DNA from: Pseudalkalibacillus hwajinpoensis
GTDB taxonomy: Bacteria > Bacillota > Bacilli > Bacillales > Guptibacillaceae
NCBI RefSeq assembly: GCF_015234585.1
Contig: NZ_JADFCM010000008.1
Location: forward strand, 930,001-994,000
Length of the DNA stretch: 64,000 bases
Direction: 5' to 3'
Made by a program: the position numbers and the translations under genes
Shown here: in pieces, positions 50,557 through 60,282 of the stretch
Layout: every line of letters begins with the position of its first letter
How positions within the stretch are numbered: the stretch's first letter is position 1
The notes under the pieces: model-generated
What the model was told of the DNA's origin: nothing
What the model saw: only the letters and a program-made list of their open reading frames with translations
Database searches by the model: none

Positions 50557-51276
50557 ATGAAAATGATGGATGCAAACGAAATTATTAGCTTTATTCAAAA
50601 CAGTGAGAAATCTACTCCTGTGAAAGTACATATTAAGGGGAACCTTGAGGGAATCGACTTTGGTAGTAACACGAAGTCATTCATTACAGGCAACACTGGT
50701 GTTCTTTTTGGTGAGTGGAAAGACATTAAGAAAGCACTTGAGTCTGAAGCTTCCAATATTGAAGATTATGTAGTAGAAAATGATCGTCGTAATTCAGCTA
50801 TTCCAATGCTTGATCTTAAAGGAATTCAAGCGCGAATCGAGCCGGGTGCTGTTATTCGTGATCAAGTTGAAATTGGCAATAATGCTGTTATTATGATGGG
50901 TGCGATGATCAATATCGGATCTGTTGTAGGTGAAGGAACTATGATCGACATGAACGTTGTTCTTGGTGGACGTGCAACTGTCGGTAAGAACTGTCATATT
51001 GGCGCAGGTTCTGTTCTTGCAGGCGTTATTGAGCCACCTTCTGCTAGCCCTGTTGTCATCGAAGACGACGTTGTGATTGGTGCGAACGCAGTCGTTCTAG
51101 AAGGCGTGAAAGTAGGAAAAGGATCTGTTGTAGCCGCTGGTGCTATTGTGACTGAAGATGTTCCTGAGTACACACTAGTTGCAGGAACTCCAGCACGTGT
51201 TCTTAAGAAAATTGATGATCAAACTCGTTCAAAAACAGAAATCAAAAAAGAGCTTCGTCAGCTTCAAAACGATTAA
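50557..51276 (+). CDS. dapH: Tetrahydrodipicolinate N-acetyltransferase DapH
   Basis: A 239-residue enzyme acetylating tetrahydrodipicolinate on the acetyl branch of lysine and meso-diaminopimelate synthesis. The left-handed beta-helix hexapeptides run from about 85 to 210 ([56 protein letters not shown]). ATG 50557 has AAAGGAGGA upstream. It starts the operon with dapL, 5 bases apart. Confidence 0.95.
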   Translation: MKMMDANEIISFIQNSEKSTPVKVHIKGNLEGIDFGSNTKSFITGNTGVLFGEWKDIKKALESEASNIEDYVVENDRRNSAIPMLDLKGIQARIEPGAVIRDQVEIGNNAVIMMGAMINIGSVVGEGTMIDMNVVLGGRATVGKNCHIGAGSVLAGVIEPPSASPVVIEDDVVIGANAVVLEGVKVGKGSVVAAGAIVTEDVPEYTLVAGTPARVLKKIDDQTRSKTEIKKELRQLQND

Positions 51277-51281
51277 TTCTA

Positions 51282-52397
51282 ATGGACATCAAAACCGTAC
51301 GAAGGGACCTGCATCGCATTCCTGAAATTGGCTTTCAGGAAGTGAAAACGCAAGGTTTTCTTCTTCAGTTTATAGAAAAACTCCCACAGGACCGTCTCCA
51401 GGTGAAAACCTGGAGAACGGGTATCCTTGTATTTGTAAATGGAGAAAGTCCTTCAAAAACAATTGGATATCGGACAGATATCGATGGTTTACCGATCAAA
51501 GAAGAGACCGGGTATGATTTTCAGTCTGAGCATGAAGGGTTCATGCATGCATGCGGACACGATCTTCATATGACGATTGCTCTTTCCGTTCTTGAGTACT
51601 ATTCAACTCATTCCGTAAAAGACAATTTGCTGTTTGTCTTCCAACCTGCAGAAGAAGGTCCTGGTGGCGCTTTACCAATGCTTCAAAGTGATGAATTCAA
51701 AGCATGGAAGCCGGATCAAATGATTGCGTTACATATTGCACCTGAGTACCCCGTAGGTACAATTGCCACACGCCCAGGATTGCTCTTTGCTAATACTTCT
51801 GAGTTATTCATTGATTTAGAAGGAAAGGGTGGTCACGCGGCGTATCCTCACCATACACGTGATATGGTTGTTGCCGCTAGCCATCTCGTTACTCAGTTCC
51901 AATCTATTGTAGCGAGAAATGTAGATCCTCTTGATTCAGCTGTGGTAACGGTAGGAAAAATTGACGGAGGCACGAAGCAAAACATCATTGCCGAAAAGGC
52001 CAGGTTAGAAGGTACAATCCGTACTTTATCTGCCGATTCTATGTCTCAAGTTAAGCACCGTATTGAAGCTATAGTAAAAGGCATCGAGGCATCATTTGAA
52101 TGTGTTGCTTCTATTGATTATGGCTCTAATTATTACCAGGTGACGAACAATGCAAAGTTAGTACAATCTTTCATGGAAGAAACGAGAAAACTCCAAGATG
52201 TCAACGTAGTTGAATGTCGAGAAGCGATGACTGGTGAGGATTTCGGGTACTTTCTAAAAGAGATTCCTGGATTTATGTTCTGGCTTGGAGTGAATTCTCC
52301 ATCCGGTTTGCATACATCTACACTGAAACCTGATGAGTCTGCGATTGAAACGGCGTATCTTGCGCTAACTTCTTATTTAAATAAGGTTGCAAACTAA
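51282..52397 (+). CDS. dapL: N-acetyldiaminopimelate deacetylase DapL (YkuR-like)
   Basis: A 371-residue M20-family metallopeptidase-type deacetylase that releases diaminopimelate. Metal ligands are seen in [25 protein letters not shown] and [13 protein letters not shown] lid domain spans about 175-290. The C-terminal [13 protein letters not shown] is also typical. Together with dapH it forms the acetylase route, which in B. subtilis also supplies spore dipicolinate precursors. Confidence 0.92.
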   Translation: MDIKTVRRDLHRIPEIGFQEVKTQGFLLQFIEKLPQDRLQVKTWRTGILVFVNGESPSKTIGYRTDIDGLPIKEETGYDFQSEHEGFMHACGHDLHMTIALSVLEYYSTHSVKDNLLFVFQPAEEGPGGALPMLQSDEFKAWKPDQMIALHIAPEYPVGTIATRPGLLFANTSELFIDLEGKGGHAAYPHHTRDMVVAASHLVTQFQSIVARNVDPLDSAVVTVGKIDGGTKQNIIAEKARLEGTIRTLSADSMSQVKHRIEAIVKGIEASFECVASIDYGSNYYQVTNNAKLVQSFMEETRKLQDVNVVECREAMTGEDFGYFLKEIPGFMFWLGVNSPSGLHTSTLKPDESAIETAYLALTSYLNKVAN

Positions 52398-52442
52398 AAA
52401 ACAATAGCCCTCAGGCATATGCCTGAGGGCTATTGTTTTTTA
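52396..52442 (+). terminator. Long perfect-palindrome terminator after dapL
   Basis: A 22-bp perfect stem (AAAAACAATAGCCCTCAGGCAT with its complement) with no loop bases, followed by TAG. It is strong in both orientations. Confidence 0.85.
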
Positions 52443-52552
52443 GTTTGATATATTACCTGAGTTTTTCTCTTATGAATGCTAGACGTATAATTCATAAAAC
52501 GGTGGTCAAAATAATAGAGTTAGAAACTACATATTAATAAGGAGTGAGTGAA

Positions 52553-52795
52553 ATGAAACGAATTGCTGTAGAAGATACGCTATCTGATGTAGCTCAAGCT
52601 TTGCAAGCGAAAGGGTATGAGGTTGTATCCTTGAAACAAGAAAGTGATGCAAATGGTTGTGACTGTTGTGTTGTATCTGGTCAAGATCAAAATGTGATGG
52701 GCATGCAAAATGCAAGCACGAATGGGGCGGTTATAAACGCAGATGGGATGACAGCTGATCAAGTATGTCAGCAGGTGGATAGTCGTTATCAATAA
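52553..52795 (+). CDS. ykuS: YkuS-like protein (UPF0180)
   Basis: An 80-residue protein with the UPF0180 pattern: [37 protein letters not shown] and the ending [13 protein letters not shown]. The ATG at 52553 is chosen with AAGGAG 9 bases upstream; an in-frame GTG at 52544 overlaps that site. It sits after dapL, as ykuS does in B. subtilis. The function is unknown. Confidence 0.87.
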   Translation: MKRIAVEDTLSDVAQALQAKGYEVVSLKQESDANGCDCCVVSGQDQNVMGMQNASTNGAVINADGMTADQVCQQVDSRYQ

Positions 52796-52796
52796 A

Positions 52797-52834
52797 AAAA
52801 TGAACCTCTACCTAGGTAGAGGTTCATTTTTTTT
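52797..52834. terminator. Bidirectional terminator between ykuS and the ChaB-like gene
   Basis: AATGAACCTCTACCT/AGGTAGAGGTTCATT is a 15-bp perfect stem with A and T runs on both sides. Confidence 0.85.
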
Positions 52835-53051
52835 AGCTATTGTTATTCTTTTTGACCCAGTTTCCATTATCATTCTTTTCGTATTTTTCTTCCACAGCGC
52901 TCCAAGCTACTTTAAAAGCCGTTTTCTCAGAATCATATTGATCAGATGCGGAGTTGAATGCTTCTTTAAAGATATCCTGTGCGTGCGAAGGCAAGTTGTC
53001 TTTTACTTGATCTGGCAACTCGCTTTTAGAATTGTAAGGCAATATGATCAC
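52833..53051 (-). CDS. ChaB-family protein
   Basis: A 72-residue protein of the ChaB family: LPYNSKSELPDQVKDNLPSH, then AQDIFKEAFNSASDQYD and AWSAVEEKYEKNDNGNWVKK. ChaB was named as a cation transport regulator in E. coli, but its role in Bacillus is unclear. AAAGGAGTG precedes the ATG. It is 54 bases downstream of ykuT on the same strand, so a shared transcript is possible. Confidence 0.87.
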   Translation of the reverse strand: MIILPYNSKSELPDQVKDNLPSHAQDIFKEAFNSASDQYDSEKTAFKVAWSAVEEKYEKNDNGNWVKKNNNS

Positions 53052-53105
53052 ACTCCTTTGAAAGATCTGTGATATCTTTACCCAATAAAAGGAAGGGACA
53101 AACGC

Positions 53106-53942
53106 TTATTGTTCTTTCTTTTCAATGAATACTTGATGCGGGAATGGGATTTCAATGCCATTTGCATCAAGAGCTTCTTTAATTTCTTTCCGAAGCTGAC
53201 GCTCAACGCCCCATTGTTCCATGTTCTGAGTGCGGCATAGAACGCGAAGAACGACATCTGAAGAACCAAGACCTTGAACGCCTAGAACATCTGGTCCTTC
53301 GACGACAGCTTCATTTGTAGCCGCAACGTTATCACACACTTTCTGAATCACGCGGATCGCTTCGTCAATATTGTCATCATAAGAAATACCAATATCAACA
53401 AGAGCGCGCATATTACCACGTGAATGGTTGCTTAATGAGCTAATTTCGCGGTTTGGTACATAATTCAATGTCCCATCAAACGAACGAATGTGGGTTGTGC
53501 GAAGGCCAACTTCTTCTACGATTCCTCCAAAGCCGCCAGCAGTTACGTAATCGCCAACGTCCATTTGTTTTTCTAGAAGGATAAAGAAGCCTGTCACCAC
53601 ATCACTTACGAGACCCTGGGCTCCAAAGCCGACAGCGAGACCAATAATACCTGCACCAGCGATTAGCGCTTTAATATCAAAGCCAAAGGTTTCAAAGATG
53701 ATCGCAACAACCATGAAGAGTAGAATGTACGTATAAATACTTTTTGATAAATTTTTTAACGTATTTGCTCTCCCTGGACTCATGTTCTGCTTCTCTGATA
53801 CTTGAGTAAAGGTTCTTTCGATGAAACGATTTCCGATTGCTTTTACAATTGCATAAATGATTAGGATAGCGATTAGCTTAAGGATAATTAAGCCAGTATC
53901 CATTAAGAAACCTTCCCAATTAATGTTGTCAACAAAGTTCAA
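53106..53942 (-). CDS. ykuT: Small-conductance mechanosensitive channel YkuT
   Basis: A 278-residue MscS-family channel with three membrane helices. The pore-lining helix includes FGFDIKALIAGAGIIGLAVG and FGAQGLVSDVVTGFFILLEK. A cytosolic beta and alpha-beta vestibule follows, with GGIVEEVGLRTTHIRSFDGT. It opens under hypo-osmotic tension. The TTG at 53942 is preferred because AAAGGAGGA lies 6-7 bases upstream; an upstream in-frame ATG has no site. Confidence 0.9.
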   Translation of the reverse strand: MNFVDNINWEGFLMDTGLIILKLIAILIIYAIVKAIGNRFIERTFTQVSEKQNMSPGRANTLKNLSKSIYTYILLFMVVAIIFETFGFDIKALIAGAGIIGLAVGFGAQGLVSDVVTGFFILLEKQMDVGDYVTAGGFGGIVEEVGLRTTHIRSFDGTLNYVPNREISSLSNHSRGNMRALVDIGISYDDNIDEAIRVIQKVCDNVAATNEAVVEGPDVLGVQGLGSSDVVLRVLCRTQNMEQWGVERQLRKEIKEALDANGIEIPFPHQVFIEKKEQ

Positions 53943-54156
53943 TAGACTTCCTCCTTTAATTCTCACTACATTATGTAGGATTAGCACTCGGTCAAATTAT
54001 AGCGAAAATTGTCATGATAATTCAAGTGAAGTGTTAAGACGAGACGAATGAAATGATTTTCGCTATACTAAAGTTACCCTGTTTAGTGAGGGGTAAACGT
54101 GGGTACGATAGTGGAGGAAGGTCATTAACCCACATTAAATTAATTATTATTTAACA

Positions 54157-54185
54157 TTGACTAAAAATAACTCATGTACTATAAT
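54157..54185 (+). promoter_or_regulatory. Sigma-A promoter of ykuU
   Basis: TTGACT (54157) and a perfect TATAAT (54180) are separated by 17 bases. About 40 bases of untranslated leader follow before the GGAGGG site. Confidence 0.75.
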
Positions 54186-54234
54186 GTCATTTGTGGGCGA
54201 AAGCCGCAGGATATTTTCTAGGAGGGATTTACAC

Positions 54235-54780
54235 ATGGTAGAACGCATGGTAGGAAAACAAGCACCTCGCTTCGAAATGGAAGCAGTTATGACAAACAAA
54301 GAATTTGGCAAAGTAAGCCTTGAAGAAAATATGAAGAACGATAAATGGACAGTCCTTTTCTTTTATCCAATGGACTTCACATTCGTATGCCCAACTGAAA
54401 TTACAGCACTAAGCGATCGTTTCGAAGAATTCGACGATCTTGATGCAGAAGTAATCGGAGTATCTACTGATACAATCCATACACACCTTGCATGGATCAA
54501 CACAGACCGCAACGACAATGGTCTTGGTGACCTTAACTATGCACTTGCTGCAGATACAAACCATAAAGTTTCTAAAGAATACGGCGTATTTATTGAAGAT
54601 GAAGGTGTTGCACTTCGCGGCCTATTCATCATCAATCCTGAAGGCGAACTTCAATACTCTGTAGTTAACCACAACAACATTGGCCGTGACGTAGACGAAA
54701 CACTACGTGTACTTCAAGCACTACAAACTGGTGGACTTTGCCCGGCTAACTGGAAGCCAGGTCAAGAAACACTTAAATAA
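54235..54780 (+). CDS. ykuU: 2-Cys peroxiredoxin YkuU
   Basis: A 181-residue AhpC/Prx1-type peroxidase. FYPMDFTFVCPTEITALSDR holds the peroxidatic Cys near residue 52, and GGLCPANWKPG holds the resolving Cys near residue 170. HLAWINTDRNDNGLGDL and LRGLFIINPEG are typical. ATG 54235 has GGAGGG 8 bases upstream and follows a strong promoter, so an apparent longer opening is excluded. The adjacent thioredoxin-like ykuV of B. subtilis is missing here. Confidence 0.93.
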   Translation: MVERMVGKQAPRFEMEAVMTNKEFGKVSLEENMKNDKWTVLFFYPMDFTFVCPTEITALSDRFEEFDDLDAEVIGVSTDTIHTHLAWINTDRNDNGLGDLNYALAADTNHKVSKEYGVFIEDEGVALRGLFIINPEGELQYSVVNHNNIGRDVDETLRVLQALQTGGLCPANWKPGQETLK

Positions 54781-54794
54781 GATAGAAAACAACC

Positions 54795-54828
54795 TACCCC
54801 AGGGAGCACTGCTCTCTGGGGTTTTTTG
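54795..54828 (+). terminator. Terminator after ykuU
   Basis: ACCCCAG-GAGC and GCTC-CTGGGGT pair, followed by TTTTTTG. Confidence 0.8.
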
Positions 54829-55075
54829 TATGGTTTATATTAGCTAATCACTCGAATGTTCCCTACGAATTTAAGTTGTTAGCTTGAAAAGATTGCTGCA
54901 AGAACCGTTCAGTTGAATGATTGCAAATATCTTCTCGATCTAAGGAGGAATCTCCCTATTTAAATAATTCCGAATTTTAGGCCTAATAGGTGGTTATTTA
55001 TTTCGAATTCCGATATATTATGTATATTGTCACTATTTTTTTAATGACTATTTACTGGCTGAAGGTGGTGTTGGA
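54829..55075. other. Intergenic region before the ABC exporter operon
   Basis: About 250 bases, AT-rich. A GGAGGAATCTCC hairpin near 54945 carries an AAGGAGG that is not followed by a useful frame. No known riboswitch core was recognised. The promoter is not obvious. Confidence 0.3.
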
Positions 55076-56830
55076 ATGGAAACGTTTAAAAGATTGAAAG
55101 ATTTTTATTGGCCATACAAAAAGCTTTTTCTATGGTCCGTATTTTCCCTTATTTTTGTCACGGGTATCACAGTCCTTTATCCTATGCTTCTTCAATTTAC
55201 AATTGATGATGTCATTCTAAAGCAAGAATACAAATGGGTACCATATCTTGCATTTGGTTTCATAGGAATCATGATCGTAAAAGGGACTGCTACGTTTTTC
55301 CAACAATATCTAGGGGACTTGTTTGGAGTCACTGCAGTGTATCGACTTCGAGAGGAGCTTTACAAAAAACTTCAATATTTACCTTTTCGTTATTATGATA
55401 ATGCGAAAACAGGGGATTTAATGTCACGCTTAACGGCTGACGTGGAAGGGTTCCGGTTTTTCTTATCATTTGGATTCGCACAAGTGATAAACTTTGTTCT
55501 TATCGTAAGCTTTAGTTTGATCGTGATGTTTGGATACTCTATTCCGCTTGCGTTAGTTACGCTTGGAATGCTCCCATTTCTCGCGATTGTGGTTTATCGA
55601 TTCGATAAGAGAGTTCACCCTGCGTTTAGAGGGATTCGTAAATCAATGGCGCGGTTGAATACGAAAGTTCAAGAGAATATTAGTGGCATTAATACGGTAA
55701 AGTCATTATCAAGAGAAGATTTTGAAATCAATAAGTTTGTTGATAGCAATACGGACTATCGTGATAACTACTTAACAACATCATACATTTGGGCTAAATT
55801 TTTCCCGCTCATGGAGTTTATCGGGAATTTATGTGTTGTTTTCTTGCTTTCATATGGCGGATATCTTGTGTTTCAAAACCAGCTTAAACCTGGTGAGTTA
55901 GTGGCTTTCTTTAGTCTTGTTTGGTATATTATCTGGCCAATCATGAACCTTGGATTCGTCATCAATACGTTTTCACAATCCAAAGCATCAGGAGAACGAT
56001 TACTTGAAATTTTAGATGAACCTGAAGATATTTATGATCGAGATGGCGCGTTGGACGTTGAACGTCTTGAAGGAAACGTATCATTTAAGAATGTCACACA
56101 CAAATATGCTTCTGATGATGACGAAGCACTAAAGAATATTTCGTTTAATGCTCCAAAAGGTACAACGATTGGCTTACTTGGGGCTACGGGAGCAGGTAAA
56201 ACCACGATTACCCAATTGATTGCAAGATTTTATGAACCTAACGAAGGCGAAGTAGTAATCGATGGAAGGAACATTAAAGAATATACAGTGAAATCGCTTC
56301 GAAAAAATATTGGTGTGGTACTGCAGGAGACGTTTTTGTTCTCGTCTACTATACGAGATAATATTGCTTATGGTGATCCCGATATACCTTTTGAAGCCAT
56401 ACAGGATGCGGCAAAAAGAGCGCAGGCCCATGATTTTATCATGGAAATGAAAGACGGATATGATACGGTACTAGGCGAACGTGGAATGGGGCTATCTGGT
56501 GGGCAAAAGCAGCGTATTGCTATTGCTCGTGCCATCCTAACAGATCCTAGTATTCTAATCCTTGACGATGCTACAAGCGCAGTTGATATGCAAACGGAAG
56601 TGAAAATCCAAAAAGCATTTGAAGAGGTTATGAAAGGAAGAACAACGTTCATTATTGCACACAGAATTTCTTCTTTGAAACATGCAGATGAAATAATCGT
56701 GCTAAATGAAGGTGAGGTTGTAGAACGAGGAAAACATCAAGAGCTCATTGATCAAAACGGCTATTACCGAAATATTTATGACATACAATATCAAGATCGT
56801 AAAGAGATCATGGCCAGACAAACTGGTTGA
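55076..56830 (+). CDS. yknU: ABC exporter half-transporter, YknU-like
   Basis: A 584-residue half-transporter: six membrane helices (about 15-305) and an ATPase domain (about 335-575). Walker A is GATGAGKTT, the signature is GLSGGQKQR, and Walker B is ILILDDATSAVD. Asp replaces the usual catalytic Glu after Walker B, as expected of the degenerate half of a heterodimeric exporter. The next gene overlaps the stop by 4 bases and is the partner. Lengths match B. subtilis YknU/YknV. The exported substrate is unknown. Confidence 0.88.
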   Translation: METFKRLKDFYWPYKKLFLWSVFSLIFVTGITVLYPMLLQFTIDDVILKQEYKWVPYLAFGFIGIMIVKGTATFFQQYLGDLFGVTAVYRLREELYKKLQYLPFRYYDNAKTGDLMSRLTADVEGFRFFLSFGFAQVINFVLIVSFSLIVMFGYSIPLALVTLGMLPFLAIVVYRFDKRVHPAFRGIRKSMARLNTKVQENISGINTVKSLSREDFEINKFVDSNTDYRDNYLTTSYIWAKFFPLMEFIGNLCVVFLLSYGGYLVFQNQLKPGELVAFFSLVWYIIWPIMNLGFVINTFSQSKASGERLLEILDEPEDIYDRDGALDVERLEGNVSFKNVTHKYASDDDEALKNISFNAPKGTTIGLLGATGAGKTTITQLIARFYEPNEGEVVIDGRNIKEYTVKSLRKNIGVVLQETFLFSSTIRDNIAYGDPDIPFEAIQDAAKRAQAHDFIMEMKDGYDTVLGERGMGLSGGQKQRIAIARAILTDPSILILDDATSAVDMQTEVKIQKAFEEVMKGRTTFIIAHRISSLKHADEIIVLNEGEVVERGKHQELIDQNGYYRNIYDIQYQDRKEIMARQTG

Positions 56831-58647
56831 AATGGGGTGAAGGATTGAAACAAAATCGTAGAGAAAGGTTCCATTACTCTCAAGATACGGCAATTGAAAA
56901 ACAATTCAATTGGAAACAAATGTCGCGCTTGCTTGAATACATGGAGCCTTACAAGAAGAGTTTGTTGCCAAAAGCAATCATTTCAATGTTATTAGCAACG
57001 GCTGTTAGATTAATCGTACCGATTTTTATTGGGGTATTACTATTTGACCATGCGATCAAAAATCGTGATCAAACATTACTTATTCAATTAATTATTGGCA
57101 TAGCTGGATTGTATTTGATTTCTTGGATTGCCAATTCATATCGAATAAAATGGACGAATGAGCTTGGACAATACATTATTTACGACATTAGACAAGGGCT
57201 GTTTAAGCATATTCAGCGCTTGTCGCATGGATTTTTTGATAAACGATCGGCAGGTTCTATCCTTGTCAGGGTAATTAATGATGTGAACTCCATGCAGGAG
57301 TTATTTACGAATGGGGTTATTAATCTCCTCATGGATATTGTTCTATTGTTAGGAATCCTTGTCATCATGTTTGTCTTAAGTCCTCAGTTAACACTAGCGA
57401 TTATGATTATTTTACCGCTCATGTTTCTCATTTCTACGAGCTTGCGAAAACGCATTCGTCGTTCCTGGCAACAAGTTCGTATTAAACAAGCCAAGCTGAA
57501 TTCACATTTGAATGAAAGTATTCAAGGAATTCGAGTGACTCAGTCGTATACTCAGGAAAAAGGAAATATGGAATTTTTTCAGGGCGTTAATCATGAAAAC
57601 TATGCTAGTTGGAAAGACGCGACTCAAAAGAGTGCGATTTTCAGACCTTTTGTTGAAATGTCTAATGCCATTGGTACAGCAATATTAATTTGGTTCGGGG
57701 TTTATCTTATTCAAAATGGGATGGACTACGGTGTATTTGTTACGTTTGCTTTCTACTTAGGGATGTTCTGGGAACCAATCTCTCGACTTGGTCAAGTGTA
57801 TAATCAGCTTCTCGTCGCGATGGCATCGTCTGAGAGAATCTTCGAATTTCTTGATGAACAGCCGAATGTACCAGAAAAGGAAAATGCGAAAGAGCTTAAG
57901 GAAATGAAGGGCGAAATCACATTTGAAAATGTTGAATTCTCATATGATGAAAGCCGCAAAGCTCTGCATGAAATGAGCTTAACAATGAAAGCTGGTGACA
58001 CCGTTGCGCTTGTGGGTCATACTGGATCAGGGAAATCAACAATCGCTAATTTGATAAGCCGATTCTATGATCCTACAAGTGGAACAGTTCGGATTGATGG
58101 AACGGATCTTAAAGACGTTAAACTCGATAGCTTACGTGAGAAAGTCAGCGTCGTATTACAAGATACGTTCATTTTTTCAGGTACAATTATTGAAAACATT
58201 CGATTTGGACGTCCGGATGCTAGCGATGAAGAAGTGAAGGAAGCAGCTAAAGCTGTAGGAGCTGATCCTTTTATTCAGCGCTTGAGTGATGGCTATGAAA
58301 CAGAGGTAGAAGAAAGAGGTAACGTCCTATCAGTAGGTGAAAGACAACTATTATCGTTTGCGAGGGCACTTCTTGCGGATCCTCGAATATTGATTTTAGA
58401 TGAGGCAACTGCAAGTATAGATACAGAGACAGAGCTGAAAATACAGAAGGCACTAAATGTTGTTTTGGAAGGCAGGACGGCAATCATGATCGCTCACAGG
58501 CTTTCAACGATTCGTGAGGCAGATAATATTATTGTTCTCGACCACGGACGCATATTAGAACAAGGAAATCATACTGAGCTTATGCGTAAAGGTGGAACGT
58601 ATTATGAGCTTGTTAAATCACAATTCAATATGATGGACGCTGTATAG
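56827..58647 (+). CDS. yknV: ABC exporter half-transporter, YknV-like
   Basis: A 606-residue partner of the upstream gene. Membrane helices lie at about 30-330, and the ATPase domain at about 365-600. Walker A is GHTGSGKST, Walker B is ILILDEATASID with the catalytic Glu present, and the switch His is in IMIAHRLSTI. The signature reads NVLSVGERQLL rather than LSGGQ, so the site made with the other half's Walker A is degenerate. Start is TTG, either 56827 (overlapping the previous stop) or 56845. Confidence 0.88.
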   Translation: MKWGEGLKQNRRERFHYSQDTAIEKQFNWKQMSRLLEYMEPYKKSLLPKAIISMLLATAVRLIVPIFIGVLLFDHAIKNRDQTLLIQLIIGIAGLYLISWIANSYRIKWTNELGQYIIYDIRQGLFKHIQRLSHGFFDKRSAGSILVRVINDVNSMQELFTNGVINLLMDIVLLLGILVIMFVLSPQLTLAIMIILPLMFLISTSLRKRIRRSWQQVRIKQAKLNSHLNESIQGIRVTQSYTQEKGNMEFFQGVNHENYASWKDATQKSAIFRPFVEMSNAIGTAILIWFGVYLIQNGMDYGVFVTFAFYLGMFWEPISRLGQVYNQLLVAMASSERIFEFLDEQPNVPEKENAKELKEMKGEITFENVEFSYDESRKALHEMSLTMKAGDTVALVGHTGSGKSTIANLISRFYDPTSGTVRIDGTDLKDVKLDSLREKVSVVLQDTFIFSGTIIENIRFGRPDASDEEVKEAAKAVGADPFIQRLSDGYETEVEERGNVLSVGERQLLSFARALLADPRILILDEATASIDTETELKIQKALNVVLEGRTAIMIAHRLSTIREADNIIVLDHGRILEQGNHTELMRKGGTYYELVKSQFNMMDAV

Positions 58648-58649
58648 AA

Positions 58650-58676
58650 AGAAGCCAAGTAGGCTTCTTTTTTTTG
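58650..58676 (+). terminator. Terminator after the exporter operon
   Basis: AGAAGCC and GGCTTCT pair around AAGTA, followed by eight T. Confidence 0.8.
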
Positions 58677-58787
58677 TCCATTAATATCAATCAGGCATTT
58701 CAATGGAGGTAAAACGAAAAAAATACAGAAGTTAATCTAAATGTGAACAGAATATTAACAAGAAAAAAAGTTTCGGAATTATACAGT

Positions 58788-58805
58788 TTGTGATACTTGT
58801 CACAA
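58788..58805 (+). promoter_or_regulatory. Rex-type operator before the bd oxidase genes
   Basis: An 18-bp element with perfect arms TTGTGA and TCACAA and 6 bases between them. This matches the redox regulator Rex site (TTGTGAAW4TTCACAA) closely. It overlaps the -35 region of the promoter below, so binding would block transcription when NADH is low. Confidence 0.65.
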
Positions 58806-58825
58806 TCTCATGAATGAGCCATAAT
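58797..58825 (+). promoter_or_regulatory. Promoter of the ythA/ythB-type genes
   Basis: TTGTCA (58797) and CATAAT (58820) lie 17 bases apart. The -35 is shared with the right arm of the Rex-like operator. Confidence 0.6.
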
Positions 58826-58912
58826 AAAAGTGTAATTCAGAGGTACAATCGTTTCTATTGTGAATGATAAGGGAAGTTGAGTAACAGATGATAAGAAATT
58901 GGTACAAAGGGG

Positions 58913-60256
58913 ATGAACAATTTGGAACTAGATTCAGCGACTCTAAGTCGTTTATTAACAAGTCTAACGTTAGGTTTTCATATTATTTTTGCTACGTTAG
59001 GTGTTGGTGTCCCATTATTAATTAGCCTTGCTGAATGGATAGGGATTAAACGGAACGATCCTTATTACACATTGCTAGCGCGACGCTGGGCTAGAGGGTT
59101 TGTCGTTACCGTTGCTGTTGGTGTTGTAACTGGTACAGCGATAGGGCTCCAACTATCACTTTTATGGCCGAATTTCATGCAGTTAGCAGGACAGGTCATT
59201 AGTTTACCGTTATTCCTTGAAACGTTCGCTTTCTTCTTTGAAGCTATTTTTCTTGGAATTTATCTTTATACGTGGGATCGATTCAAAAAACCGATCTATC
59301 ACTGGTTTATATCAATTCCAGTTGTGATTGGCTCTACACTGTCTGCTTTCTTTATTTCCACTGTAAATGCTTTTATGAACTCTCCGCAGGGATTTGATAT
59401 AGTTGACGGTGTATTAACAAATATTGAACCACTCGCAGCGATGTTCAACCCAGCAACACCAACGAAAGTAGGCCACGTGGTCATGTCCGCATACCTCACT
59501 TCTGCTATTGTACTAGCTGCTATAACGGCATTTAAAATGCTTAAGGGTAAGCGTAGTACTTATTATAGGAAAGCTCTAAAGCTTACAATGACCGCAGGAT
59601 TTATCTTTGCGATTGGGACGGCCGTGATTGGTGACTTTTCTGGTAAATTTTTAGCTGAATATCAACCAAGTAAGCTTGCAGCCGCAGAATGGCACTTTGA
59701 AACATCTGAAAATGCAGATCTTGTCGTGGGCGGATTTCTCGATAAAGAAACGGATGAAGTAAAATATGGGTTAGTATTACCAAACTTTTTAAGTATCCTT
59801 GCTCATGGTAATCCAAATGCGGAAGTGATGGGACTTGATCAAGTACCTGAAGATGAAGTGCCACCGCTATTCATTCATTACCTTTTTGATGGAATGGTCG
59901 GAATCGGAATGTTTCTCGCTGCTTTAACCTTTTTCTACGTGATTGCGCTAAGGTTAAAACGATTCAACACGGAAAACAAATGGTTTTTACGGTTAATTGT
60001 TTTGGCGGGGCCACTCTCAGTCCTTGCGATTGAATTTGGTTGGATTTTCTCAGAAGTAGGTCGCCAGCCATGGATCTTATGGGATATTCTCAGAACAGGA
60101 CAAGCTGCAACAACTGCGGACAGCGTCGGATGGATGTTTATCTTATTCCTTCTTCTTTACATTGTTCTTGGAACGCTTACTGTTACTGTTCTTAAGAAAA
60201 TGTTCAATACTAATCCAGCTGAGAATGAACTTGAGGAAATCGCTAAATTGAAATAA
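58913..60256 (+). CDS. ythA: Cytochrome bd-type ubiquinol oxidase subunit I (YthA-like)
   Basis: A 447-residue heme-binding subunit with nine predicted membrane segments. It starts with SRLLTSLTLGFHIIFATLGV (a candidate heme-ligand His near residue 23), and the hallmark FSEVGRQPWILWDILRTGQA lies near the C-terminus. The Q-loop is short, as in the Firmicutes cyanide-insensitive group. Length and partner match YthA/YthB rather than the longer CydA. GGGG precedes ATG 58913. Likely induced at high NADH or low oxygen through the Rex-like site. Confidence 0.88.
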   Translation: MNNLELDSATLSRLLTSLTLGFHIIFATLGVGVPLLISLAEWIGIKRNDPYYTLLARRWARGFVVTVAVGVVTGTAIGLQLSLLWPNFMQLAGQVISLPLFLETFAFFFEAIFLGIYLYTWDRFKKPIYHWFISIPVVIGSTLSAFFISTVNAFMNSPQGFDIVDGVLTNIEPLAAMFNPATPTKVGHVVMSAYLTSAIVLAAITAFKMLKGKRSTYYRKALKLTMTAGFIFAIGTAVIGDFSGKFLAEYQPSKLAAAEWHFETSENADLVVGGFLDKETDEVKYGLVLPNFLSILAHGNPNAEVMGLDQVPEDEVPPLFIHYLFDGMVGIGMFLAALTFFYVIALRLKRFNTENKWFLRLIVLAGPLSVLAIEFGWIFSEVGRQPWILWDILRTGQAATTADSVGWMFILFLLLYIVLGTLTVTVLKKMFNTNPAENELEEIAKLK

Positions 60257-60282
60257 TTGCTTCGATTGAGAGGGGTGAAAAT

